Shown: positions 1-11,964, numbered from the stretch's first letter. The stretch: DNA of 64,000 nucleotides from Isoetes taiwanensis (GCA_021234155.1 JAJEKV010000027.1:4710623-4774622); one strand, 5' to 3'. Program-made: numbers and translations. The notes: generated from the letters alone by a model not told the origin.

Positions 1-19
1 AAGGGCCATTTTGAGATTC

Positions 20-185
20 CAAATCCGCCCTAATGACGGTTTTTCCCTCGAAAACCCTTCGGGGCGGGGGTTTTTTAACCCGGACAGTAATAAGTTTGCT
101 GCGCTCCTTGTGGGTCCCATAGGCCGATTGGCCTCAGTGGACGATAAAAAATCATTCTCATTCTCATTCTCATTCTTTATCTACT
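20..185 (+). repeat. SINE-like short interspersed repeat, copy A, with (TCATTC)n tail
   Basis: A non-coding element that recurs at 39281-39425 and 46313-46480 (both minus). Shared blocks are a GGTTTTTCCCTCGAAAACC-type 5' segment, a run GGGGGTTTTTTAACCC, then GGGTCCCATAGGCC and GTGGACGATAAAAAAT, followed by a short-period tail. A 5-bp stem with a GATT loop lies at 121-134 (AGGCC/GGCCT). The same 3' hairpin is present at the 3' end of the LINE at 29185-29198. The 5' boundary is not certain because it lies near the window edge. Calling it a SINE rests on dispersal, lack of ORF and the LINE-like tail. Confidence 0.65.
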
Positions 186-215
186 TCACTGGGTAATGTA
201 TCATCGAGAAAGATG

Positions 216-335
216 TTAGGCCCTTGCACACAAGAACATCAGGCCATAATCATTCAGCTACAACGAATTTATTTTTAGGCCCCGACACAAAAGAACATCA
301 GGCCATAATCATTTAGCTACAACAAATATATTTAT
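216..335. repeat. Two-copy tandem duplication, about 60-bp unit
   Basis: Two adjacent units (about 216-275 and 276-335) share the sequence AGAACATCAGGCCATAATCA and the following TAGCTACAACRAAT block, with a few differences between copies. No coding potential is evident. It directly follows the SINE tail. Confidence 0.7.
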
Positions 336-339
336 GTCA

Positions 340-3300
340 AAGGCTGCCAAGCTTACCTGCTTATCAGGACCAAAAGCGCAAATGGAGCTGCAAGCGAATC
401 GCAGTCATAACAGGCGAAAACTAATGAGTTACTATGATAAGCCACTGAGCAACAGGTCGAGATATGTCCAAAATTATTCCTTTTCCCTAGCATTAAGAGA
501 GAGAAATAATTATGCATCACAGTGGAGAGGAATCACAACTCTTTAGGTAGAGCATCATAACATCAGGGTTTTTGTCTCAACTAACCCGGCTCCACAAGAA
601 CCCTAACTGATGCCAAATAGAATCCGACACTTGCTTAGCCAAGGAAACAGATTTTTTCACAGATGGCGGCTTTTCCAAAGAGATAGACAAACTTGCATTC
701 TGAAATGTCTCCCTTTTTCGTTGTACCACAAAAGTGCCAGCGCCTCGTAGAGGGCTTGGAATGCCGATTCATACAATAAATCCAGAATTCCTCAAAATTC
801 CGAAAATGCATTGCCATATGCACAAAAACTACACACTTGAGCTGGACAAATCCATCACAAAATTATGGGGTAACAAATGGAAGCCATCAATCTGCACCAG
901 TAATACACTAGTATTGATCCATAGTCTGGTGCTTGCCATAGAACTCCTTTGCTCTACACATAAACTTCAATTCAAACGACCAGAATACAAAGCCCCAATT
1001 TCCATCAAGTTAAACGGCCAGGATTGAAAGCCCTCTTTTGCACATCTTCTTTGCACTTTCTAACTCCAATGGACCATCGAGATTCACCTTTCTCTTTTCA
1101 TCCAACAGTTCAGGACCATGACCCCATCTATGACCACCCATCCGCATCAAACCCCATGTGCATGACTTCCTCATGAGCTGTCATCATCTCTGCCATTGAC
1201 ATTTCAACAGACGATGAGGATTACAAGTGGATCCATGGGTGTGCATGCATGGGGTGTAGATGGGGGGGAGGGCATGAGAAACCTCCCACATCCTAATTTA
1301 TTAATATAAGGATAATATGAGGATAATATGAGGTTATGAGGTACTTATCAAGTCAAATATAGTGTAGCTAGTATATAACCATGTAGTTTCTAGTGTTAAT
1401 CAAGGTCTACAGTAATAAGATAAATATATTTAAAGCTTAAAAAGTTAAGTTAGCTCCAAAGTTGTGGTATCAAAATTCAATAGGATGGTAGCTAGTGATG
1501 TTTATTTATGGCAATCATTCATTCGGCCAAAGAACATTTCATACCTGTTTTTAAAATTCGTGAAAGAAATTAAATTTTTTACATTACATTTCTCCAATAA
1601 GTCTTTTAAATAATTCAAAACGTTATAAGAGACATATATAGAGTTCCTAATATAGTTTTATTGAAAAAATACAAATAATTCTACTTATGTTTTACTACCT
1701 TAAAACTAGTCTATGTGTTGTTGCTAGAAAGTGTTGTAATTTAGGCATGACAAGAGTATATATAGTTCATCTTTCATGATAGATTATAGTTTCTATGTAT
1801 GCAAGCCTTTGTTAGCAACATATATTTTCAATTTCATGCTAAAATAGCATATTATATGCAAGATATGAATATAAATAGGCATGGACCAGTTATAGTCCAC
1901 AATCAAGCATAAAATATTTTCAAAAGGTATGCTACCTGTTTCATTCGCAACCAATATGCTTCCTGTTTCTTTCGCAACCAATCATCAATGTAACGTCATC
2001 TTCAAGGCTTGCTTCATCATCATCTGAACATGTTTTTCTTGTGATGTCCTTGCAAGTGGTTCCAAAAACTGGAGTAGTGGATCCAAAATCAGCAGAACAA
2101 TTGGCTTTCACGTTCTTAGACATTGTATCATCTGTACACACTTGAGAAAAACTATAGTCTGATACAATAAAGCAAATGGCCCTATAGGAATAGTTACTTA
2201 CTTATTTTGCCAAGAGGAGAATTAGTTCATTTGTGTCGTGTCTGCCACTATATTTGCAGGATTTCAAAAATATAATTACAAGGAAAAAAGGAACACTTTA
2301 CATTTTTCTAACAAATGTAGAATTTTCAGTCTACATTAACTGCAAACTACATTTCAATGTCTTGATTCTAGTTAATGGAATCATTTTTGTTAAACTTTGT
2401 TGTTAATAGTTCTTGTTTTATGAGGACATCTACACTATTACAGCTGCCTGCTCACTCAACAAATTGTTATATGGCTTGTATGGCTTTTTCTAATTAATGA
2501 AAAATTCTACTCTTATCTCAAAAAAAAAAAAAAAAAAAAAATCATTACGAGATCCTAATTAAATATCCACAATATAAAGACCAATCAACAATAGGAGGAT
2601 CTATAAAGACATAAAGTGCAACATATGCAACTTGTCAGCATTGGACACACAATAATGTTCAAAATCAGTATGCCACATGCATTCATTATACCTCATCCTG
2701 GTTAAAGGGGCTCCATTACACAGAGGCAAGCTTCTCACAATGGACAAAAATCTGCAGTAAGCATGCACCTGCACAGATAACCAAGTCAGAGAATATTTTA
2801 GAAATATACAATAAGTCTTTTGGCAGTGGCTTGGGCATTCCAACTTGCCTGTTTTATTTGAGAATTTGATACATGAAATTGTACCAGGAATGGATGATTG
2901 TAAATCATCAGTTTGGGCATTACAACACAAGGTCTCATTTGTAGATTGAGCGTGTCTCGACATGCTTACAGCAACCAAATAAACTCCTTGGAATACAAAC
3001 AAAATGCCATTTAGTGTTTTTCAATAGATTTGTTCACTTCGATCATGCCACCACATGATCTTTTGCAATTTTAAATTTAAAATCTAAGGCACAGGAATAT
3101 CCATATGCTTTATGCATAGCTAAACAACCCAGAAAAATCCACAGATGTGAACGCAATTACCTTATTACTAGTATATATGAAGAATCAACTCTAGGATTCT
3201 TGCTAAATCGTTAGTTACTTACAATTCAAAACTTCATTTTCGTCAAAGCATCGTGCATCAAACAAGAGCTATTCATTGAAGCAGCAAAACATCAGCAGAT

Positions 3301-3800
3301 ATGAGGATTAAATGGAACAACAACAACAGAAACTACCCCATCAAAGGGTTCAAACATTGGGCAAAATTAAAGACCACAGCTTTCTGTCACATCATCGCAA
3401 CATAATGGACCGGGTTCCATACGCAACTTAATGAACTAATGACTTCCTTGACAAAGATAGATGTTTTATTCCCCACATATGGAAGAACACGATCCCATTT
3501 CAAGCTCCACATAATGCATCAACAAACAAACAATTAAAAAAAATATATTTGATTATACAATGATCACTGCCTTAACGCAACAAAACCTTCAAAGGTGGTT
3601 AACAACTTAAAAAAGCCACACAGAAAAGAAAAGCTCAAATAAAACCAATGCCCAAACTTGTAACAACCAATAAAAAAACGTACAAAAAGACTAATAAGTG
3701 TGAACAACACCACTAAGCACCAATAACAACCAATAAAACTAGATGGATGCATCCTTCATTCATCATGCCAACATGAATACACATAGAAAGGAGGAAATAA
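340..3800. other. No gene recognised; one poly(A) retroposition scar at 2519-2541
   Basis: Only short ORFs without recognisable similarity occur on either strand. The one clear landmark is a run of about 23 A at 2519-2541. It is preceded by a T-rich stretch that resembles a transcript 3' end (AATGAA about 20 bp upstream of the A run). This suggests a retroposed plus-strand sequence ending there; I could not find its 5' end or a convincing target-site duplication. Confidence 0.5.
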
Positions 3801-3827
3801 CTGGAGAACTCTAGTCCTCTATTCATG

Positions 3828-3878
3828 GCGTGCGCCTGGAGGCAATTCGAGAATTTCGGATATGTGTTGGGTGCACGC
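3828..3878 (-). repeat. Hairpin in the leader of the minus-strand Gypsy element
   Basis: An imperfect palindrome with arms GCGTGCGCC and GGTGCACGC closes over an inner CGAGAATTTCGG segment. It lies about 190 nt downstream of the primer-binding site at 4064-4075, comparable to the position of the first large hairpin in the related element at 52784-52850. The flanks are also similar (CCATGA after the 3' arm on the minus strand). Inferred to be the homologous leader structure in a diverged copy. Confidence 0.4.
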
Positions 3879-4063
3879 GTGAGTAGTGACACCTTTAATG
3901 GCCAAAGTTTCTAAGTTCCAATCAAACTTATAATTGCTACCTATTTCTAGCTCACTCCTTATTTAAGGTTCATGCTTAGATTTCAGCTCCAAAGAAAGAA
4001 CATCTAGAATGTTAGTACTACTAGGAAATGGTCAGTGCTCAATTTTAGTCCACCAAAAACCTG

Positions 4064-4075
4064 GCTCTGATACCA
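4064..4075 (-). promoter_or_regulatory. Primer-binding site (initiator tRNA-Met type) of Gypsy element 1
   Basis: On the minus strand this reads TGGTATCAGAGC, the standard plant LTR-retrotransposon primer site complementary to the 3' end of initiator tRNA-Met. It sits one base inside the LTR end (...GACGTCACA). Sequence below it resembles the leader after the PBS at 52573: both share GCACTGACCAT and AGTAGTACTAAC. Confidence 0.85.
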
Positions 4076-4076
4076 T

Positions 4077-6264
4077 TGTGACGTCTCCTGCTCATATACG
4101 ATGCCCTGATCTTATAGGGACCGGAGATTCCCTCCTGTCGGCTGAGTATGCCAACATGAAGCCGCCCATCTGACGTCAAACTCTTGATGGTGAGCAAGAA
4201 TATGGCGGGGAAGAATGGACGTGTCATTCATCCTGTCTCCTCAGAACCAACCTAGCTACGTCCAGAAGTCAATGCAGACAAAATTTATGGCAATGGATTT
4301 TGCTCGCATACAACATGGTCGTTGAGTAATCCATTCACCCGCCCTTCCTGTGCATACTTTGCAGATAGGCTGATAAGTATTGGAGATATGACAGTAGCCT
4401 GCCGGGTGCATAGTCAGAGGGACTACTCCTAGGTTGCATCTACTCAGTCCCGATGAGGCAAGAGGGGATCTCTCCCCTTCAGAAGTTCCATGCCAACTAC
4501 AGGTGAGCTAGAGAGCCACTGCTCGTCTACGACTTGAACCCCACTGAGGCGACGCATCACCCAGGAGGTGTTGAGCCCATATCTTGACCACACTCAGTGG
4601 CAACGCCTAGCCAAAAAGTTCCCCGACCGTCGCTATGCACTAGAGGGATCAATTGTAGTTGGACAAGCCTCCCTTGTCAGCCGGTCTAACCCTACCACCC
4701 ACAGCCAGGAGGGCTCCTATGCACATGCCGCATTAATTGGGAATTAATGTGGCTATCTAGAATCATCAAACTACGAAGGCTCTGGGTCTCTACCCCCCTT
4801 CCCAATACACAGGAGTGCACACAGAGTATCCAAGCATAGAACAGTGAACTAAAATAACCATAAATAGTTCTAATCTATCTAATCTAGCATACATATCAGG
4901 TTCATTCGTTAATGGTTTGGGATCTCAAGATTTATTGGTCATCTATAGCTAAGGATAGATGCAATTCAGGCTTAAGGCTTGACGGGAAGCAAGCATTGTC
5001 TATCAAATGATCCACTCAATGGATCCTTGGCTCACTCAAAGTCCCCTGAACGCGTCCATAGTGTCGAAATAGCTTGAGATGGCCAAGTCTCGACGATCTG
5101 CTTGGGAATGCAAGCCTCACGGTTGCTGGCAGGCCAAGATGGATCGGGCGCTTGGGCAATGCATGCTCTGGAGACTAGAATCCAAAAAGGACACTTTTAG
5201 GGTTCTTGGATCGGGGAAAAAATTAAGCACACTATATATTTTTTCATATAAAATGGTTTGGCTATTTTTCGAAATCTTACAGTATATTATGATATATATT
5301 TGGCTAAAGTTATTATTATCATTACATTTATATGTATTTGGACTTCGTAAAACTTTTGAATTAAGTATTCCTTTAAGCTTTGACTTGACTATTTTTCTTA
5401 ACTAGAAAAAGCGAAAAAATGTAAATTCTATAGTTTTAGACATATCGTACTATAATTACAAATAATAATCAACAATCGAGGAACCTACGATAATATTAAA
5501 GAACTTTTAACAAAAGCTCACAACATAGCTTATAACATCCATAGTCTGAACTACATTCAATTCAACGACATCCTTCTAGATATGGTGATAAAATTGCACT
5601 TATCTCTAACCCTTGAAGGAAGTTATACAACCAACTGGGGCATCTAGATCGATATTGGCCATCTCTTACAACTCCATTTTTCAAGATGTATATGTGGTAT
5701 ATGTAATAAAAATTTATAGTTTGAAAAACTACTATCATTGATGATGGTAGGCGTCGATCTGTAAAAATCTATAATAAGAATTCATTTTTGTTTGGCTAAA
5801 TAATCTAATATATAAATATTATAATACAAAGAAAGGCTAATCCCTTTTCCTTTAAGTAAAAGGGGAAAAATAGTTTGGCTAATCCTGAAAAAATAATGAA
5901 CTACTTGTCTTAACTATGGCTATTTTTTATTTTTTTGTTTTAAATAAATCTCTCTTCATAAAATTCGCCGCAAAAATTGCCTAGACCCCCTAAAAAATCG
6001 CCATTTGGCCAATAATAGCCGCTAGTTTTTTCCATGTCTAGGATCTTTTAGCACCACGCTTTTAGGGTTGGAATCTAAAAGATAACTTAGGGCTTTGCCA
6101 CGTGGCAATAGGCGGTTATATGCACATGTTTATACGGACATGTGCAATATAACAAGTTCTAATAGTTGTACCCCAACGGGTACAGGTCGTCATAGCCGAC
6201 ATGTACTAGTGACATGGCAGTATACTATATATATTTATACCGTATATTATCCTAGAACATCACA
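4077..6264 (-). mobile_element. Ty3/Gypsy 5' LTR (minus strand), interrupted by a DNA transposon
   Basis: On the minus strand the LTR starts TGTGATGTTCTAGG at 6264 and ends GACGTCACA at 4077. It aligns along its length with the plus-strand LTR at 21345-28155 (shared TATACGGTATAAATA-type start, the region with GGTACAAC..., and ATATGAGTAGG near the end) and less closely with the LTR at 50994-52571. The copy is split by an 824-bp insertion (5213-6036). Only a few hundred bases of internal leader follow at lower coordinates, then similarity is lost, so this is a truncated element. No gag or pol was found next to it. Confidence 0.8.
5213..6036. mobile_element. DNA transposon (Mutator-like, non-autonomous) inside the Gypsy LTR
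   Basis: The insertion is revealed by comparison with the LTR at 26805-28155, where the flanking sequences are contiguous. It is bordered by a 9-bp duplication with one mismatch: TCTTGGATC (5204-5212) and TCTAGGATC (6037-6045). The termini are imperfect inverted repeats, GGGGAAAAAATTAAGC and (reverse strand) CATGGAAAAAACTAGC. It is AT-rich and has no transposase-like ORF. A 9-bp duplication is typical of Mutator-type elements; an 8-bp hAT reading is possible given the mismatch. Confidence 0.6.
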
Positions 6265-6436
6265 CTAATGCATTACTATCAGGGGATGCATTAGATGATT
6301 TGTTTTATAATATTGAATGTACAAGTTGAACGTCTTGTAGACCCGGCGGTCTCATAGACGTAATAATCAAATTTCATTTCATTTTAATTTCATCTCTCTC
6401 TCCCTCCCTCTCCCCCCCCCAAAAAAAAAAAAAAAT
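6265..6436 (+). repeat. 5'-truncated LINE/SINE 3' end with stem-loop and pyrimidine tail
   Basis: The stem AGACC-CGGC-GGTCT (6339-6352) is followed by CATAGACGTAATAATC, then TTTCATTTC repeats and a long CT/C then A run ending at 6436. This layout matches the 3' end of the LINE at 29148-29215 (AGACC/GGTCT stem, TAGACGTGATAATAAAA, TTTCATTTC repeats, CT run). The element abuts the outer edge of the Gypsy LTR at 6264. No ORF is visible, so it is either a strongly truncated LINE or a related SINE. Confidence 0.6.
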
Positions 6437-8120
6437 GATTGTATTTTTTGCTTTTTTAGGTATATCGAGAAGTTGCACAAAATATAAGTCATAAACTTGA
6501 AACAAAATCCTTTCTAGCAATTTAAAGCAATGTTGGACGCATGTCGAGATATCTCTACAATTTGAATTAAAGTTGTACCTTTAGAAGCCCCTTAGGCTAC
6601 ATCAACATTATTACAATTTTGTCCAGATACTTGGAATAACCTGCGAAGCCAAGTCTTTCACTTAGCATCAGGATGGTTGTTGTAGTCTATCTGGAAGCAC
6701 AGAAGATTGTGTATTTTTAAGGGCTTGGATATTTTTGCTGTTGCTGTCCTCCAGGACGCTCAAGATAGAATTGCTAAGGCCTACGATTGCTCTTCGCTCG
6801 CTCCTACCAAACGATAGTTGATCTTCTCGCTTATAAAATAACATGCTGCAAATCTACAACGTTCTCCACTTGCGCTCCCTAAATTCTACATATATAAACA
6901 AAATGCTCTCATGCACTTTGCTTCAAAAATTAATAAGAAGGAATTGCCATGTGTTTATCCTTATACTTTATATCTCCCTCATTAACTAGAAGAATAAATG
7001 TACACGAGTTTTAATACATAGGAGCATATCGCTTATGTTAAATCTGAAAGCCCCAAACTATTATGAGAATAAACCCCAAGTAAGAATTTGGAAGTAGTTT
7101 TCCCACGGTAAGCAGTCCAAAATACAAAGAGGAATCAAATGCAGGCTGCTTCTCCAGGCGATCAATTTAGCACACGACTGGAATATGCAATAGAAGAAGG
7201 AGCTAAGAAAAGTTCATCAGGCACCTAGGCAGAAGATAAACCTTGCAAGCCAACCCTCACATTTTCAATCATGAAGGAACAACCAAGTTGAAGGCATAAA
7301 ACAACCAAGTTTTTGTCAAGGATACTGGGAAGGCTTCTCTAGATGCCAATATGCTTAGTTAATCAAGAATTCGATGGAGCAGGCATGTTGTTGAGGCCGA
7401 TGCATTTAATAGAAATTGTATATTTCCAGAATGATTCTGGAATAAAAAGCAAGAAGAATAGAAACAAAAAGTGCCATTCTCTAATGAAGATCTGCAAGAA
7501 CCATAAGCTTGATGTCACTATGGGAAGATTATAAAAAGATGCAAATTCTGAGAATCGATTTGCAAAAACATTTTATAGAGACAAAATCAACACGTAAGAA
7601 GCTATGCGTGAACCTCTCGTTTATATCAAAAATCTGAAAAGAAGTGACCAATGGGAGCTGCAACAAATGCGCAATAGCTTCAGCTCTTACAGATTACACA
7701 AACCCCACCATAGACAAAAGCCAGAGAGTGAAACTCGCCTTTGCACCAGACCAAGAACCTTTGCAGCACTACTATCTACTGTATGCCGGATCTGCAAGAA
7801 CACAAGTCGGCTTGAGAAGGTGAGACTAGATTAAAAAACATAGAGCTTACGAGAAATTTTCAGAATTGCCACGTATTGCATAAGCCTTGATAGATTCTTT
7901 ATTCCGTCGCGTCATTATGAACCATGCAATTAAAATATCAATCGTCGACATTAATAGAAAAGATAATCATATCATATAGTTAGAATATCCGCGGTTAAAA
8001 TTAATAAGGAAAATAACATCAATGGTTAAAATTGCTATTTTTATTATTATTTTATCAGATCAATGGTCAATATCAAAAGCCCCAATTGCTAACGACCAAG
8101 ATCAAATGCCCCAATCATGT
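6437..8120. other. No gene recognised
   Basis: AT-rich DNA with only short, unsupported ORFs on both strands. I saw no domain motif, convincing splice structure or transposon terminus here. Confidence 0.5.
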
Positions 8121-8765
8121 GATAAAGATTCTATAGAGATTCTCTAGATTCTCTAAAATTCCATCAAGGTTCCCTTAGACTCTCCAAGATTTTATGGTAG
8201 TTTCATTAGATTTCGCTAGATTCTTAAAGATTCTTCTAAGATTCCCATAGATTCTCTAGGATTCTCTTGAGATAGCCCTAGATTATTCCAAGATTCTAGA
8301 TTCTCCAATATTGTATGTACATTCTATTAGATTCTATGAAGATTCTTCTAAATTCTATCAATGTTCCCCAAGATTCTCAAAGATTTTATGAAGATTCCCT
8401 TAGATTCTTCTAGATTCCCAAAGATGTTTTTGAGATTTCCATAATTTTTTTAAAAATCCCTTGAGATTCCCCTAGATTTCCAAATATTATCCCAAGAATC
8501 CTCTAAATTTCGAAGTTTCTATGCAAATTCTCCTAGATTCCCACGGATCCTTTGAAGATTCCCCTATATTTTCCTGGTTTTATGAAGATTCCCTTGAATT
8601 CTCTTAGATTTTCAAAGATTTTCTTGTGATTGCCATAGATTCCCCAAGATTCTCTTGGAATTCCTCTAGATTCTCTAAGATCTCATGAAGATTCCCCTAG
8701 ATTCTCTTCAATTATCTTAGACTCAGCATTCCAAGATTTCAGGAAGATTCCGAGAGTTCAATCAC
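8121..8765. repeat. Degenerate short-period AGATTC repeat
   Basis: About 640 bp in which AGATTC or a one-base variant recurs every 10-14 bases in the same orientation, usually as TAGATTCTC, AAGATTC or AGATTCCC. The spacing is irregular and units have diverged, so it looks like an old micro- or minisatellite array. Both strands are closed by stops. Recurrent GAATCT on the minus strand superficially resembles half heat-shock elements, but I do not see ordered nGAAnnTTCn units. Confidence 0.75.
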
Positions 8766-10370
8766 ATTGGCTCCGACTGCGACGGAATGATGCCAAAGCT
8801 CCACTCTTTGAAAGCTCTTGACGAGAGGACTCCAAGGACATGGGATTTACCTTCAGATGACCGTTAAACTGCAAGTTATGGTCATTTGACAGCAATGTAA
8901 GAAAGGAAGCTTTCTAGAAAGTCCATCTATAAATGCTTTGCCACCTCACTACCTTTTTAATTAAATAAGGGTGCCACCTCACCTCCTTTAATATAAAGAA
9001 ACTGCAATTAAAAAAATAATGGCTAGGATTTCTCCTCCCCATTTTGATCCAATGGCTTCACTACACTTTGTGACAAAAATTTCAATGGTCAAGATCCTTG
9101 CCCCCTTCTTTCATCAACGGCCTAGATCAAAAGCCCCAATTCCACCTTCTATGCACCTTGCTAACCACATTGGACGGTCAAGATTTTGCCTCCCCCTTTG
9201 ATCCGACGGCCTAGAGGCATGGTACATGCACTATGCATGACCCACCAATGACCCATGGGCATGCATGGATGGGGGTATTTACCAAAACCCCATCCGAGCC
9301 CAAAGAGGAAACAAACTTAAAAAATAGATCTTCTTTCAATTTTTGGATAGCCGAGATTGTTTACCGGTTGCCAAAACCATTAAAACTTTAGGAAATCCAT
9401 CTTAAAAAAAAAAAACCAAAAACGTTTTCACCAACTGGAAAAACCAAATTTAAAAAGAGATATGATATGATGATACCTCTTCAATTTCTAGAAAACTATC
9501 CATGACTTTATAACAACTACACACTTCTACAACAAGGCATTGCCAAAGCTTTCTATAGTGTGCCTTTTGGCTACCTTTTGTTTCTTTTGGCGGTGGACAT
9601 GCTGGGCCTCAAATAACCACATAGACGAGTGAGGCTCCACTTGTTCAGGCTTTCTGTCACTTCCAAACCATGTTACTCCAAAAGAGAGAAAAGGAGAAAA
9701 GCATGTTACTCGAGAGGGATAAGGAGATTGTTGACCTTTTATAACGGGCTCAGGACTGCTTTTAAGAACCTTGCTTTTAGTAAATTGGTTAGTTGAAGAC
9801 TATTGATTGTGTGGAAGAGCTAGTCTGACACTTCGTTGATTTGGCAAAATTGTTGGTTGGTGAATAGATCATCACATGTTGATACTTGGAGAGAGATTAT
9901 TTCACATCACTATAATCCCTACAATGGCATGGCATATGACGATAGGGAAGATTTTTTTAAGAGGCAGTGTTTTCCCTAACAACTGGGTTGGTGGATAGAT
10001 CACAAGGTGTTAATATATTCAGTACAAGGGCATTAAGGAAAGGCATGTGAGAATGTGCCCTGCATGGATTTATGGTTAACAAACAAACAAGAGATGGAAA
10101 CAACCAAGGGTAACAGCTGTAGGCTATACATATAAGGTGCAAGTGTTGGGGCCAGACAGAGAAAGCATTTAGTGTTGGTGTGTAAGAAGGCAAGTGCCAG
10201 CACCTAAGTGGATAGGTTTCTAAGTATGGAAGCTATGTATCTAAGTGGGGGTTGATTAGGATGTGGGTTATGTTTGAGATAGACACTTAAACTTATTAAA
10301 GTGCTAAGAGGGTAATGTTGGAAGCTATATCTAAGTTGGAATTGTATGTGGGTTGTGGTTATATTATAAG
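8766..10370. other. Intergenic region upstream of the GDSL gene; no gene recognised
   Basis: No protein similarity or clear transposon terminus was seen. The last few hundred bases should contain the promoter and 5' UTR of the GDSL gene, but no TATA box placed with confidence can be offered. Confidence 0.45.
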
Positions 10371-11838
10371 ATGGAGAGTAAGGTTCTGGGCGGCCTGGTT
10401 TTGCTGATGATTTTGGTGCAGCGAAACATGGCAGAGGAATTGAGGGGTTCGTTTGTGTTCGGGGACTCGCTTGTAGATGCAGGGAACAACAACTACATAG
10501 AGTCTCTGTCCAAGGCGAACCTGCCCGATTTTGGCATCGATTTTAAAGCCTCAAATGGGCAGCCAACTGGGCGCTATTGCAATGGCAGAACCATCCCCGA
10601 CATTGTTGGCAAGTGTCTCTCTAATACCCATATCTCTGTTTGCTGCAAATTGCCCTGCCTCATTTTGGCTCTGCCCTGCCCTGTTTTGTACAGGCGAAAC
10701 GTTCGGCATTCCTTACGCCCCTCCATATCTGGACCCTTCCACAAAGGGCGACAGAATCCTCCGCGGTGTCAACTATGCCTCTGGTGCTTCCGGAATCCTG
10801 AACGAAACAGGCCAGACTTTCGTAACATACTATCCTTCGAATACCCACAATTTTATTTTGTTTTATTTTTGCCCTCATGGTTCTTATTTTGCTTGCTATG
10901 CCTTGCAGCTTGGTTATATCTCCATGTGGCAGCAAATAGAGCATTTTGCTCACACCCGCTCCCAACTGATTGAGCTCCTTGGCCCTCAGCGAACCGCTGA
11001 GTTGCTCCGCAAATCAATCTTCTCTATCAACACTGCATCCACTGACTTTCTCGAGAATTATCTCTTCATTGTTATCAGGACTCCAGACCAGTCTATTCCT
11101 CCTCAAGAGTTTCTACATATGCTTCTTTCCACTTTTCGCCAACAACTTATGGTATTTGGCCCTTAGCTCAAAGTAGTATATATAAATCATGGAACACTTT
11201 TAGAACATGCAACACTTTTACTAGGTGAGAAACTAATGATGAATTTTAGAGTTATAATTGCAGGCTCTATACAAGCTAGGCGCTCGAAGATTTATTATCC
11301 CGAATGTTGGTCCCATTGGTTGCACCCCATACCAACTCACATTTCATCCCGAGACACATGGGAAATGTGTGGATTCCTCAAATCAATATGCTCGAAATTT
11401 TAATGCAGGATTGAAGGATATGATCATTGATCTTAATGTTAAGTTGCCATCAGCTCAATTTCTATATGCCAATTCATATGGTATTGCATCTGACATTATC
11501 AATAATCCTTCAAAATATGGTGAGTTCATGTTAGACCACAAGATTATTCATTCTGCTATAAATTTTTCAAATTTTGACAAATTGAACATCTTTTCCATGG
11601 GTTCCTAGGATTTGATAATGTCAACACAGGATGTTGTGGTACCGGAGAACCTTACCATGGGCTTTTGCCATGTGGAACACCAAGAAATCCTATTTGCCCT
11701 GATAGATCCAAATTCTTTTTTTGGGACCCTTATCATCCTTCTGAAGCTGCTAATCAGGTCATTGCAAAGCGACTAGTGGATGGAGATCAAAATGACATAT
11801 TCCCTTACAACATTAGAAGATTAGTAAATCTTCCATAA
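10371..11838 (+). CDS. GDSL esterase/lipase (SGNH hydrolase family), five exons
   Basis: Spliced CDS join(10371..10608, 10694..10821, 10909..11151, 11264..11519, 11609..11838) gives 364 residues, the usual length for plant GDSL lipases, with all phases consistent. An N-terminal hydrophobic stretch (about residues 5-17) suggests secretion. Block I is FVFGDSLVDAGNNNY with nucleophile Ser33. NYASGASGIL is block II. Block V is WDPYHPSEAANQ with Asp328 and His331. GPIGCTP is also present. Family members hydrolyse ester bonds of lipids, cutin precursors or acylated cell-wall compounds; the substrate here cannot be told. Block III, normally GSND, reads ASTDF (residues 165-169), so the oxyanion-hole Asn is Thr167. 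Intron 1 begins with GC. The ATG at 10371 is chosen because the only upstream in-frame start is TTG and it places the signal peptide correctly. Neighbours are intergenic and repeat DNA. Confidence 0.93.
10609..10693 (+). other. GC-AG intron 1 of the GDSL gene (85 bp)
   Basis: The donor reads G|GCAAGTG and the acceptor TGTACAG|GCG. Only this cut joins the phase-1 end of ...PDIVG to ETFGIPYAPP in the correct frame. Using the nearby GT at 10613 would shift the downstream reading frame. GCAAGT is the usual extended donor of GC-AG introns. Confidence 0.85.
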
Positions 11839-11964
11839 AAGGCAATTATATATCGGATCATGTTTGAAAATAATTTGGGGAGGAGATTCTATTTGCATGT
11901 ACAGAGATTGAACAGACAATGAACTACTGACCATTCTCGGATAACGTATCCTTTTCACAAAGAA

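Noticed and set aside
8121..8765. CRISPR-like array
   Set aside because: Spacing of AGATTC units is irregular and short, with no conserved long repeat and no spacers; plant nuclear context.
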